A stretch of 64,000 nt of DNA from Pseudodesulfovibrio tunisiensis. GTDB lineage: Bacteria; Desulfobacterota; Desulfovibrionia; Desulfovibrionales; Desulfovibrionaceae. The notes under the pieces were generated by a model. It had not been told where the DNA came from, did no database searches, and saw only the letters and a list, made by a program, of their open reading frames with translations. Where the stretch lies: positions 1,351,001-1,415,000 of the forward strand of contig NZ_CP094380.1 of NCBI RefSeq assembly GCF_022809775.1, read 5' to 3'. A program made the position numbers and the translations under genes. How positions within the stretch are numbered: position 1 is the first letter of the stretch; every line of letters begins with the position of its first letter. This document shows, piece after piece, positions 9,123 to 17,756 of this stretch.

Positions 9123-9138
9123 TGGCACGATACTTGTT
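9123..9138 (+). promoter_or_regulatory. Sigma-54 (-24/-12) promoter upstream of the lactate permease
   Basis: TTGGCACGATACTTGT matches the consensus TGGCAC-N5-TTGC except for the last C. The GG and TG elements have the required spacing. Transcription would begin near 9149 and leave a leader of about 335 nt before the ATG at 9483. Confidence 0.75.
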
Positions 9139-9482
9139 TAAGCAAATCCAATCAGAAAAGCCCCTCGGACAATGCAAGCAGGGAATTCGCAAACCTCGCA
9201 AACACGTCCTTGGGTGCCCGACGCAGCGGCCCCGCAATCCGCTCTTCGGGAACCAGGCAGCCCGCGCGGCATATCGTCAACCTGTCGCGCGGCCTGCGCC
9301 TGGAGCGCCCTTAGGTAAGGCGCTCCTCGAACATCAATCAAATTGGGTTTTGCTCTGGCAACCGGCTTCTCTGCAGCCGGGCGGTATCCCCTACGCTTTC
9401 TTCTCGCCCCTTCGAGGTAGCGTGGAACCGTCCCGGCCTTTCGGGAACCCCTGACAGGCAAGATCCGCGAGAGAGGAAACGT
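9139..9482 (+). other. Long 5' leader of the lactate permease mRNA
   Basis: This stretch has no convincing gene. It holds a perfect 8-bp hairpin (9302-9309/9319-9326, GGAGCGCC with GGCGCTCC) and several shorter G/C-rich dyads. A Shine-Dalgarno (GAGAGAGG) ends six bases before the start at 9483. No named riboswitch family is recognisable. A post-transcriptional control element is possible but unproven. Confidence 0.4.
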
Positions 9483-11162
9483 ATGTCGATTTTCATGCTC
9501 GCGCTGATGGCCCTCGTGCCCATAGCGCTCGTCCTGGTGCTCATGGTTGGACTCCGCTGGCCCGCCACCAAGGCCATGCCCCTGGCCTGGATCGTCACCA
9601 GCCTGCTGGCCGCGTTCGTCTGGAAAATGCCCATGGGGTTCATCGCCGCATCCACTCTCAGCGGATTCGGCAGTGCCATCAACGTACTCATCATCGTGTT
9701 CGGCGCCATCCTGATCCTCTACACCCTGCGCGAAAGCGGGGCCATGGAGACCATCAGCGCCGGCTTCTTCGATCTGTCTCCGGACCGCAGGGTACAGACC
9801 ATCATCATCGCCTTCACGTTCGGCGCGTTCATCGAAGGCGCGGCCGGATTCGGCACCCCGGCGGCCATTGCCGCCCCCCTGCTTCTGGGTCTCGGCTTTC
9901 CGGCCATGGCCGCAGTCGTGGTCTGTCTGGTGGCGAACAGCTTCCCGGTGACCTTCGGCGCTGTGGGAACGCCCATCTGGTTCGGCCTCAAGAACCTCAA
10001 GCCCCAGGTCACGGCGGACATTGCCAATGGCGTTGCCGGGCTTGATCCTGCCGGATTCAAGGCGTTCCTCCAGCACATTGCCGAGTGGTCCACCCTGCTG
10101 CATGCGGCCATGATCTACATCCTGCCCCTGTTCACGGTCTGTTTCCTTACCGGCGTGTTCGGCAGGAAGAAGTCCTGGCTTGAAGGCCTCGGCGTCTGGA
10201 AATTCTCGGTGTTCGCGTCCACGGTCTTCCTCATTCCCTATACCTTCACGGCCTTTGCCTTTGGCGAGGAATTCCCGGCCATGCTGGGCGGTCTCGTAAG
10301 CCTTGCCTGCGTCATCTTCGCTGCCAAGAAAGGCTTCCTCATGCCCAAGGAGAACTGGGATTTCGCGGAACAGAGCTCCTGGTCCGAAGACTGGGTCGGC
10401 ACCATTCCCTCGGGTTCCACCACGCTCAAGCCCCGCATGAGCCAGTTTCAGGCATGGCTGCCCTACGTGCTCATCGCGGCGCTGCTGGTCCTGACCCGTC
10501 TGGAATCCCTGCCCTTCAAGGGAATGCTGAATTCCTTCGCCCTGAGCTGGAAGCACATTCTGGGCTATGAAACCGTGAACTTCACCATGAAGCCCCTGTA
10601 CCTGCCCGGCGTGATTCCCTTCACTCTCGTGGCCATCATCACCGCGTTCCTGCACCGCATGGAAAAGCCCAAGGTTTCCAAGGCATGGGGCGACGCATTC
10701 AAGGCCCTGAAAAACCCGACCATCGCCATGCTTTTTGCCGTGGCCATGGTGGAAATCTTCAAGCAGTCCGGCAACAATCCCATGGATTACCAGTCCATGC
10801 CCCTGAGCATGGCCGACGCCTCCGCTGCCATCGTGGGCAATGCATGGCCAGCATTCGCCTCCTTTGTCGGCGCACTCGGTTCCTTCATCACCGGTTCCGC
10901 CACGGTCTCGAACCTGCTGTTCGGCGAATTCCAGTATGGCGTGGCCTCCAGCCTCGGCATCAGCCACGAGATCATCGTGGCGATCCAGTCCGTGGGCGCA
11001 GCCATGGGCAACATGATCTGCGTGCACAACATCGTTGCCGCCTCGGCCACCGTCGGTCTGGTGGGCATGGAAGGCCTGATCCTCCGCCGCACCTTCCCGC
11101 CCCTCATGCTTTACGGCATCGTGGTAGGCACCGTCGGCATGTTCTTCGTGTTCATGCTCTAG
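9483..11162 (+). CDS. L-lactate permease (LctP family)
   Basis: 559 residues with about 12-14 hydrophobic segments, the normal size for LctP/LldP permeases, which take up lactate with protons across the inner membrane. Family-like blocks are seen: [21 protein letters not shown] near residue 120, [17 protein letters not shown] near 160 and [19 protein letters not shown] near 470. The start follows GAGAGAGG. Lactate is the main electron donor for sulfate reducers of this type, so this is a central transport gene. The upstream -24/-12 promoter and neighbouring two-component pair suggest signal-dependent expression. A terminator follows at 11208. Confidence 0.95.
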   Translation: MSIFMLALMALVPIALVLVLMVGLRWPATKAMPLAWIVTSLLAAFVWKMPMGFIAASTLSGFGSAINVLIIVFGAILILYTLRESGAMETISAGFFDLSPDRRVQTIIIAFTFGAFIEGAAGFGTPAAIAAPLLLGLGFPAMAAVVVCLVANSFPVTFGAVGTPIWFGLKNLKPQVTADIANGVAGLDPAGFKAFLQHIAEWSTLLHAAMIYILPLFTVCFLTGVFGRKKSWLEGLGVWKFSVFASTVFLIPYTFTAFAFGEEFPAMLGGLVSLACVIFAAKKGFLMPKENWDFAEQSSWSEDWVGTIPSGSTTLKPRMSQFQAWLPYVLIAALLVLTRLESLPFKGMLNSFALSWKHILGYETVNFTMKPLYLPGVIPFTLVAIITAFLHRMEKPKVSKAWGDAFKALKNPTIAMLFAVAMVEIFKQSGNNPMDYQSMPLSMADASAAIVGNAWPAFASFVGALGSFITGSATVSNLLFGEFQYGVASSLGISHEIIVAIQSVGAAMGNMICVHNIVAASATVGLVGMEGLILRRTFPPLMLYGIVVGTVGMFFVFML

Positions 11163-11207
11163 TCGCACCCAGAAAGACGGGGCCGCGTGCGACACGCACA
11201 GCAAGAC

Positions 11208-11237
11208 AACGCCCCCGCGCCAAGGCGCGGGGGCGTT
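11208..11237 (+). terminator. Terminator after the lactate permease
   Basis: A perfect 14-bp stem (11208-11221/11224-11237, AACGCCCCCGCGCC) with a two-base centre. The trailing T-run is weak (CCTGTTG). Confidence 0.65.
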
Positions 11238-11337
11238 CCTGTTGCCTCCGACAGCTGAAATTCTTTGAAAGGAATTCACCCTGCCGAAACAGAATTCAAA
11301 AAAGTGGAAAAAGAACTCTTCCCTCTTTCCCCCATCT

Positions 11338-11405
11338 GGGGATCCATGGGGCCCTGCTCCTTGGCAGGTCCGGGCACGCCCGGCCCTCCGGGAGGGTCGC
11401 CAGCG
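11338..11405 (-). repeat. Dispersed repeat copy 1 (minus orientation)
   Basis: On the minus strand this reads GGCGACCCTCCCGGAGGGCC, then GGGCGTGCCCGGACCTGCCA, then AGGAGCAGGGCCCCATGGAT. It is about 80 % identical by eye to 42362-42431. Both copies contain a small inner stem that differs by a compensatory change (CCGGGC/GCCCGG here, CTGGGC/GCCCAG there). It lies just beyond the stop of the ROK gene, in the same orientation as that gene. Confidence 0.75.
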
Positions 11406-11411
11406 GCCCGC

Positions 11412-12635
11412 CTAGCATTTGAGCAGCATATCCACCTGAGGACTCAGCTGGGAAAAAACGGCCAGAGCCGCCGCCCCCAGAGCCGTGGAATTGGGGCCGC
11501 ACGCACCGAGCATGACACGCGAGCCGAGAGAACTGTCGCTGGTGGTCACGGTGGCATGCAGCGGTTCAAGCCGGGAAATGATGACTTCCAGCACACTCCG
11601 GGGCAGCCGTCCGCCGATCATGATGGCATCGGTATCGAGCACGGATTCCAGAATGTTGATGGCCAGTCTGAGCCGGGGGATGGCCGAATCGAGCCATGCC
11701 ATGATGCGCGGGTCCTCTTCCCGAAAGAGCCGCTCCACGACCTTGATGGATTCCCGGTTGGGATTGTCCATGCCGATGGCGTCGTAGATGGCCTGCAGCG
11801 AAACATAGCGCTCCAGACATCCCCTGTTGCCGCACGGGCATTCCCGGCCGTCCGGGTCCACGATCATGTGCCCGATTTCCCCGGCATTGTGTCCGCCGCC
11901 AGCATAGAGGCTGCCGTTGAGATGCAGCCCGGCACCAAGACCGAGACCGAAATAGATGTAGGCGTAGCTGTCCAGTTCATGCCCTGTCCCGAACTGATGC
12001 TCGCCCACGGACGCGGCAGAGGCATCGTTTTCCACGATCACGGGCAGGCCGAGGGTATCGCTGAGCCACTGGGGCACTTCGGGTTCGGCCCAGCGCGGCA
12101 GGGCCGTGGGCCCGAGCGAGGACACGCCCGCCACATTGAACGGGCCGGGCAGCGCCAGTCCGATGCCCACGAGCCGTTCGGCCTGTTCCGGCCGCTCCCG
12201 TTCCAGTTTCGCCAGAATGTCCTTGAGAATGCCCGCAGCGGTCTCCGGATCGGGATAGATCACGTCGCAGGTTTCCTCCCACAGGATTTCCCCGCTCAGG
12301 TTGGTGAGCACGGCCACAAGGGAAAACTGGTCGAGATGAATGCCCAGCGCAAACCCGCCGTCCGCACGGAAATTCACGCCCACCCCGGGATGCCCGCGCT
12401 TGCGCCCGGTCTTCTCGTTGGGTTCGAGCGTGACAAGTCCGTCCTCTTCCAGCTCCGCAACGATGTTCTGGATGGTCTGGCGCGACAGCAGGGTGATGCG
12501 GGCGATATCGGCGCGGGAAAGCGGTCCTCGGGTACGCACGACCTCGAGCACCACACGGTGATTGTGGCTCTTGGCCTGCACCAGATTGGTGCCCGTGGTC
12601 CTGAAGGATGCGGGAAGCTGAATTTGGGTTGGCAT
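11412..12635 (-). CDS. ROK-family transcriptional repressor (NagC/XylR type)
   Basis: About 407 residues. An N-terminal winged helix-turn-helix (LSRADIARITLLSRQTIQNI) is followed by a ROK sugar-kinase-like domain with a nucleotide-binding segment, the conserved ENDA motif and the zinc-binding CPCGNRGCLERY motif, plus a GGG-type glycine-rich turn. The start at 12635 has GGGAG about ten bases upstream; a longer frame would cover the promoter of the divergent operon. Such proteins sense a sugar or sugar phosphate and repress transport genes. Divergence from the ABC importer at 12743, with only 107 bp between them, makes that operon the expected target. Confidence 0.93.
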   Translation of the reverse strand: MPTQIQLPASFRTTGTNLVQAKSHNHRVVLEVVRTRGPLSRADIARITLLSRQTIQNIVAELEEDGLVTLEPNEKTGRKRGHPGVGVNFRADGGFALGIHLDQFSLVAVLTNLSGEILWEETCDVIYPDPETAAGILKDILAKLERERPEQAERLVGIGLALPGPFNVAGVSSLGPTALPRWAEPEVPQWLSDTLGLPVIVENDASAASVGEHQFGTGHELDSYAYIYFGLGLGAGLHLNGSLYAGGGHNAGEIGHMIVDPDGRECPCGNRGCLERYVSLQAIYDAIGMDNPNRESIKVVERLFREEDPRIMAWLDSAIPRLRLAINILESVLDTDAIMIGGRLPRSVLEVIISRLEPLHATVTTSDSSLGSRVMLGACGPNSTALGAAALAVFSQLSPQVDMLLKC

Positions 12636-12671
12636 GACAACAGGATACTCCCAATCTTTTTTTAAATCAAT

Positions 12672-12700
12672 TTGACAAAAAAAATAGGTGGCGGTAACGG
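12672..12700 (+). promoter_or_regulatory. Likely promoter of the sugar ABC operon
   Basis: TTGACA at 12672-12677 lies in an A/T-rich patch; 17 bases on, TAACGG (12695-12700) is only a weak -10. The ROK operator should be in this interval, but I see no clear palindrome. Confidence 0.4.
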
Positions 12701-12742
12701 TCTCCGCAGACAGGAGTCCAACAACCATCAGGAGGCTAAGCG

Positions 12743-13990
12743 ATGAAACTGAGGACTTTCTTGACCGCACTCGCGGCGACGACCCTTTTTCTGGCCATGG
12801 CCGTCACCGCTCATGCGGAGACCACGCTCAACGCGCTGTTCATGAGCCAGGCCGCCTACAGCGAGGCCGACGTCAAGGCCATGACCGCGGACTTCGAAGC
12901 CGCCAATCCCGGCCTCAAGGTCAATCTGGAATTCGTTCCGTACGAGGCCCTGCACGACAAGATCATCGCTGCCAAGGGCGCGGGAGACCGCGGCTACGAC
13001 GTGGTTCTCTTCGACGTGGTCTGGCCTGCGGAATTCGCCAAGCGCGGCTTTCTGGTGGACGTGACCGACCGCATTTCCAAGGAAGTGGAACAGCAGGTCT
13101 TCGACGGCGCCTGGACCACTGTCAGCTGCAACGGGCAGCGCTACGGCATGCCCTGGATTCTGGACACCAAGTACATGTTCTACAACAAGGACATGCTCAG
13201 GAAGGCCGGATTCAGCAATCCCCCCAAAACCTGGAAGGAACTGGCCGAACAGGCGACCGCCATCAAGGCCAAGGGCATCGTGGAATACCCCATCGTGTGG
13301 AGCTGGTCCCAGTCCGAAGCCATGATCTGCGACTACACCACGCTGGTGGCTGCCTACGGCGGCAAGTTCTTCGAGAACGGCAAGCCCGCCTTCAACAAGG
13401 GTGGCGCTCTGGACGCAGTGACCTACATGGCCGCCTCCCTCAAGGACGGCCTGACCAACCCCAGTTCCCGCGAATACCTCGAAGAGGACGTGCGCCGCGT
13501 GTTCTCCAACGGCGAAGCCGCCTTTGCCATGAACTGGACCTACATGTACAATCTGGCCAACGATCCCAAGGAAAGCAGGGTCGCGGGCAATGTGGACGTC
13601 ATGCCCTGCCCGGGCGTGGACGGCATTTCCACGGCTTCCGGCGTGAACGGCTCCATGGGTCTTGGCATCACCAGCAACAGCGTTCATCAGGACGAGGCAT
13701 GGAAGTTCATCACCTTCCTGACCAGCCAGCCCGTGCAGAACAGGTACGCACGCCTGAGCCTGCCCATCTGGAAGTCCTCCTATTCCGACCCGGAAGTGGT
13801 CAAGGGACAGGAAGCGCTGGTCAAGGCGGCCAGTCAGGGCATCGCGGTCATGACCCCGCGCCCGCTGGTACCGTCCTACACCGAGCTGTCCAACATCCTG
13901 CAGCGCTACATTCATGAAGCCCTGCTCGGAGAGGCGACTCCTGCCGACGCAATGGACAAGGCCGCCAAACGGGCCGCCCGACTGAGATAA
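12743..13990 (+). CDS. Sugar ABC transporter substrate-binding protein (family 1)
   Basis: 415 residues with a Sec signal peptide (MKLRTFLTALAATTLFLAMA, cleavage probably after AHA) and the two-lobed family 1 solute-binding fold (FEAANPGLKVNLEFVPYEAL near the N-terminus, WKFITFLTSQPVQNRYA near the C-terminus). It is periplasmic and delivers its ligand to the permeases encoded next. AGGAGG lies seven bases before the ATG. It is the first gene of a six-gene operon: binding protein, two permeases, SIS enzyme, PfkB kinase, ATPase. The closest family relatives bind carbohydrates or glycerol phosphates. The ligand is not determined by sequence here. Confidence 0.93.
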   Translation: MKLRTFLTALAATTLFLAMAVTAHAETTLNALFMSQAAYSEADVKAMTADFEAANPGLKVNLEFVPYEALHDKIIAAKGAGDRGYDVVLFDVVWPAEFAKRGFLVDVTDRISKEVEQQVFDGAWTTVSCNGQRYGMPWILDTKYMFYNKDMLRKAGFSNPPKTWKELAEQATAIKAKGIVEYPIVWSWSQSEAMICDYTTLVAAYGGKFFENGKPAFNKGGALDAVTYMAASLKDGLTNPSSREYLEEDVRRVFSNGEAAFAMNWTYMYNLANDPKESRVAGNVDVMPCPGVDGISTASGVNGSMGLGITSNSVHQDEAWKFITFLTSQPVQNRYARLSLPIWKSSYSDPEVVKGQEALVKAASQGIAVMTPRPLVPSYTELSNILQRYIHEALLGEATPADAMDKAAKRAARLR

Positions 13991-14019
13991 GAAACGATTC
14001 AACGGACGACTGAAACAGA

Positions 14020-14916
14020 ATGATCATGGAAAGCTGGCGTCGAAAGCGCGAGGTATGGGTGCTTTTGGCGCCAGCTCTTGCCATCCTTGCGGTGGTGACC
14101 TTCACCCCGCTGCTCCGTACCCTCTGGCTGAGTTTCACCAATGCGGAAATCACGGCCCTTGATCAGGCCGTGGAATGGGTCGGGTTCGAGAACTACATCT
14201 GGGCCCTGACCGATCCGGACTTCCGCGACGCCCTGTGGCGCACCCTGTATTTCACCATCATGTCCGTGGGACTGGAAACCGTGTTCGGCGTGGCCGTGGC
14301 CATGCTCCTGAACGTGGAATTCAAGGGCCGGGCTCTGGTCCGCACCCTGATCATCCTGCCATGGGCCGTGCCCACCATCGTCAACGCCATGATGTGGCGG
14401 CTGATCTTCCACCCGGACTACGGCAGCTTCAACGCGGCCCTGACCCAGCTCGGCATCACGGAAAGCTACCGCTCGTGGCTGGGCGACCCGGGAATCGCCA
14501 TGAACATGGTCATCCTTGCGGACGTGTGGAAGAACTATCCGCTCATCGCCTTCGTGGTGCTGGCCGCGCTTCAGACCATCCCCCGCGAGCTGTTCGACGC
14601 GGCGCGCGTGGAGGGAGCCGGGGCATGGCACCAGTTCCGCAGCATCATCATGCCCGGAATCATCGGTCCCCTGCTGGTCATCGTGATTCTGCGGACCATC
14701 GAGGCCTTCCGCGTGTTCGACATCGTGTACGCCATGACCCGCGGCGGCCCGGCGGATTCCACGAAAACCGCGAGTTTCTTCGTGTATCAGGAATATTTCG
14801 CCTACCTGCGCTCGGGCAGCGGCGCGTCCTACGCCGTGCTCGTGGCCGTGATCAGCGCGCTCATGATCGCCGTGTACTTCAACATGATCCGCAGACAGAA
14901 TCAGGGGGGATACTGA
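14020..14916 (+). CDS. Sugar ABC transporter permease, MalF/UgpA type
   Basis: 298 residues and six predicted membrane helices, beginning VWVLLAPALAILAVVTFTPL. The EAA loop that docks the ATPase is visible (ELFDAARVEGAGAWHQFRSI near residue 190). The stop overlaps the next permease start as TGATG. An alternative start two codons downstream (ATG at 14026) is equally possible because no strong ribosome-binding site separates them. It forms the inner-membrane channel with the following permease. Confidence 0.93.
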   Translation: MIMESWRRKREVWVLLAPALAILAVVTFTPLLRTLWLSFTNAEITALDQAVEWVGFENYIWALTDPDFRDALWRTLYFTIMSVGLETVFGVAVAMLLNVEFKGRALVRTLIILPWAVPTIVNAMMWRLIFHPDYGSFNAALTQLGITESYRSWLGDPGIAMNMVILADVWKNYPLIAFVVLAALQTIPRELFDAARVEGAGAWHQFRSIIMPGIIGPLLVIVILRTIEAFRVFDIVYAMTRGGPADSTKTASFFVYQEYFAYLRSGSGASYAVLVAVISALMIAVYFNMIRRQNQGGY

Positions 14917-15758
14917 TGCACAGAAGCTTCCTGCATACCTGCTGTCTCTATGCGGCCGTGCTGCTCATCGCCGTGGTCACGCTGGCCCCGCTTGCATGGC
15001 TGGTCATCATGAGCGTGATGAGCCCCCGGGAACTGCTCGCCGTGCCCCTGAACTGGCTGCCCGAGCACTGGGACTGGTCCCGCTACGCCCAACTGCTGGG
15101 CATGAACGGCGACATCGCGGACAACCTGTTTCTGCACGCACTGCGCAACAGTCTGATCGCCGCATCCGGGTCCGCATTCATCGCCCTGCTCACGGGCATT
15201 CCTGCGGCCTACGCCTTTTCGCGGCGCAACGGTCCCCGGGCCATCCTGTTCCTGATGCTGGCGACCTTCATGATGCCGCCCATCACCTACATCCTGCCCC
15301 TGTACACCATGTTCAGCGGACTGGGCATGCTCAACAGCCCGTTCACCCTGATCGCGGTCTACTGCACCATGGTGCTGCCCTTTGCCACATGGCTGATGAA
15401 AAGCAATCTGGACGTGCTGCCCGTGGAAGTGGAACACGCCGCCGTGGTGGAAGGCGCAGGCACCCTGCGCACCCTGTGGAGCGTTGTCCTGCCCATGGCC
15501 AAACCCGCGCTCGTGGCAACGGCCATGCTCTCCTTTCTGCTCGCATGGGACGAATTCTTCTATTCCCTGATCCTGAACAGCGATCTCCGGGGAAAAACCC
15601 TGCCCGTGGCCATTGCGGACTTTGCGGCAGGACGTGTTACCGACTATGGCCTGATCGCGGCCGTGGGCGTGCTGGCTTCCCTGCCGCCCACCCTGCTCGC
15701 CGTATTCTTCCAGAAACATCTCGTCCACGGCCTTGCTGCCGGGGGCGTCAAAGGTTGA
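14916..15758 (+). CDS. Sugar ABC transporter permease, MalG/UgpE type
   Basis: 280 residues with six hydrophobic segments (CLYAAVLLIAVVTLAPLAWL first). The EAA-type loop is EVEHAAVVEGAGTLRTLWSV near residue 170. The start overlaps the upstream stop by one base and the stop overlaps the next start by one base, so translation of three consecutive genes is coupled. It is the partner of the preceding permease and acts with the ATPase at 17757. Confidence 0.93.
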   Translation: MHRSFLHTCCLYAAVLLIAVVTLAPLAWLVIMSVMSPRELLAVPLNWLPEHWDWSRYAQLLGMNGDIADNLFLHALRNSLIAASGSAFIALLTGIPAAYAFSRRNGPRAILFLMLATFMMPPITYILPLYTMFSGLGMLNSPFTLIAVYCTMVLPFATWLMKSNLDVLPVEVEHAAVVEGAGTLRTLWSVVLPMAKPALVATAMLSFLLAWDEFFYSLILNSDLRGKTLPVAIADFAAGRVTDYGLIAAVGVLASLPPTLLAVFFQKHLVHGLAAGGVKG

Positions 15759-16786
15759 TGAAATCAATGCAGAACCAGAACGCCAGCCTCACCGGGCTGC
15801 AAATGCTCCAAGATGAAATGGGTCGCCAGCACAAGGACGCCCTGAGTTCCTTTCACCTGGCCGAACCCATTGCCGTGGAAATCGCCGCAAGCCTGAAAAA
15901 CACCGGACGACTCATGCTTCTGGGCATGGGCGCATCCCACTGGGTGAACCGCATCGTGGAACCCGCGTACCGCGCAGCAGGCATCGACGCCACGGCTCAG
16001 GTCATCTCCGAATATCTCCGGGCGCCCATTGCCGGAAAGCCCATGACCCAGATTCTGACCTCCCAGTCCGGCGGTTCCGGCGAGATCATCCGCTATCTGG
16101 ACGACACCCCGGATCATACCCATTTCTTCGGCCTGACTCTGGATTCGAACAGCCCGCTGGCCCAGCGTCTGCCCAGCCTGATCGGCGCGGGTGGCGTGGA
16201 AAAGGCGTTCGCAGCCACGCGCAGCATTCTGATCTCCCTGGCCCTGCACGCTGCCGTGCTGGAAAAACTGGGTCTGCCTCAGGATCAACTTCTGGCCGCC
16301 CTGTCCAATCCCGTTGAATGCGACGATGCGGAAGCCGTGGAACTGCTCGCAAAAAGCAAGTGCATCATCTTTTCCGGCCGCAACCTGCTTCAGGGCGTGG
16401 CCGATGCCGGTTCCCTCTGTCTCATGGAGCTGGGCCGGATTCCCACCCTGTCCCTTGAAGGCGGCCAGTTCCGCCACGGTCCGTTCGAGGTGCTCAAGCC
16501 CGGCATCGGCGTAATTCTGCTCGCACCGGTGGAGGACGAATCCGACTCGGTCAAACGCCTTGCCTCGGAATGCGTGGCAGCAGGCATGCGTCCCGTGCTT
16601 TTCGACCTGCGCGGCGGCGAAGCTCCCGAAGGCTGCGTGACCATCTCCCTGCCGAATCGTCCCGGCATGGGCGGCGCGGCCGAGGCCGTGGTCGCCATGC
16701 AGGCAGCACTGGTCAAGGCTGCTGCCCTCATGGTTCCGGAAGTGGGAACGCCCCTGCGCTCCTCCAAGGTCACCAACGGCGAGTAG
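15758..16786 (+). CDS. SIS-domain sugar-phosphate isomerase/deglycase-like protein
   Basis: 342 residues with two SIS modules. The first contains the sugar-phosphate-binding SQSGGSGEIIRYL, the second the GlmS/FrlB-type signature GGQFRHGPFEVL with its conserved His and Glu. Homologous enzymes include the isomerase half of glucosamine-6-phosphate synthase and the fructoselysine-6-phosphate deglycases FrlB/GfrF. Start ATG at 15758 overlaps the permease stop. Together with the PfkB kinase that follows, it suggests the imported compound is phosphorylated and then cleaved or isomerised. The lack of an N-terminal glutaminase domain rules out GlmS itself. An amino-sugar isomerase (AgaS-like) is the main alternative. 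Confidence 0.85.
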   Translation: MKSMQNQNASLTGLQMLQDEMGRQHKDALSSFHLAEPIAVEIAASLKNTGRLMLLGMGASHWVNRIVEPAYRAAGIDATAQVISEYLRAPIAGKPMTQILTSQSGGSGEIIRYLDDTPDHTHFFGLTLDSNSPLAQRLPSLIGAGGVEKAFAATRSILISLALHAAVLEKLGLPQDQLLAALSNPVECDDAEAVELLAKSKCIIFSGRNLLQGVADAGSLCLMELGRIPTLSLEGGQFRHGPFEVLKPGIGVILLAPVEDESDSVKRLASECVAAGMRPVLFDLRGGEAPEGCVTISLPNRPGMGGAAEAVVAMQAALVKAAALMVPEVGTPLRSSKVTNGE

Positions 16787-16796
16787 GGGCGATTTC

Positions 16797-17744
16797 GTGG
16801 ACGCATCCCAACTGCTCATCATCGGCAACGTCAACGCGGACCTCATCCTCGGGCCCATGGACAAATGGCCCGAGGAAGGCACGGAAACCGTGTTCTCCAT
16901 GAGCGACCTCAGGCCCGGCGGCTCCGCAGGCAACACGGCTCTGGCCCTCAAGGCGCTGGACCAGCCCTGCCGCCTGATCTCGGCAGTGGGCAGCGACCAC
17001 GTGGGCCGCTGGCTTCAGGAGGAGTACGGCGAGGCCGCCGAAGGCTGGTCCTTCATCAACGGACCGACCACGGTTTCCATCGGCATTGTCCATGCCAGCG
17101 GGGACCGCACCTTTCTGACCACGCCCGGGCATCTGGAACAGTTCACCACGCGCCATATCATGGACGCGCTCCAGGGACTGCCCGGCAAGGGCGGACTGGC
17201 CATGCTGTCCGGCGTGTTCCTCAGCCCGGACCTTGCGGACGGCTACGGCGAACTCATCGACGAACTGCTGAACCGAGGCTACGAACTGGCGGTCGACCCG
17301 GGCTGGCCCTGCTACGGCTGGACCCAAAATCTGGAAGACGAACTGCTCGGCTGGTTCGGCAAATGCCGCCACATCCTGATCAACGACAAGGAAGCCACGG
17401 CCCTGAGCCACGAGGACACGGTGGAGGCAGCAGCCGCCACTCTGGGCCGACAGCTCCCGGACGACTGCATCGTGGTGATCAAGAACGGCCCAGACGGCGC
17501 GCTTGTTCATGCGGAAGGGCGGACCTTCTCGGTGCCCGCGCCCCGGGTGAAGCCCTTCGACACCATTGGCGCGGGCGACTGCTTCAATGCCGGATACCTT
17601 CAGGCCCTGTGCAGCGGCGAGGACCTGAAAGCAGCCGTGGAAACCGGTGTGCTGACCGCATCCAGTGCCATCAACACGTTTCCGCGCACCCATCCGGCCA
17701 TGCGGGACATCAAGGCAATGAGGGAAGCCCGTACCGCGGCTTAA
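16797..17744 (+). CDS. PfkB-family carbohydrate kinase
   Basis: 315 residues starting at GTG 16797, ten bases after the SIS gene. N-terminal PfkB signature region GGSAGNTALALKAL; C-terminal signature with the catalytic base in DTIGAGDCFNAGYL. Ribokinase-like enzymes of this type phosphorylate sugars, nucleosides or fructosamines with ATP. Its place between a SIS enzyme and an ABC ATPase, as in fructoselysine (FrlD/FrlB) and related loci, suggests it acts on the imported substrate in the cytoplasm. The substrate is otherwise open. Confidence 0.9.
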   Translation: MDASQLLIIGNVNADLILGPMDKWPEEGTETVFSMSDLRPGGSAGNTALALKALDQPCRLISAVGSDHVGRWLQEEYGEAAEGWSFINGPTTVSIGIVHASGDRTFLTTPGHLEQFTTRHIMDALQGLPGKGGLAMLSGVFLSPDLADGYGELIDELLNRGYELAVDPGWPCYGWTQNLEDELLGWFGKCRHILINDKEATALSHEDTVEAAAATLGRQLPDDCIVVIKNGPDGALVHAEGRTFSVPAPRVKPFDTIGAGDCFNAGYLQALCSGEDLKAAVETGVLTASSAINTFPRTHPAMRDIKAMREARTAA

Positions 17745-17756
17745 TGGAGGCTTTCA

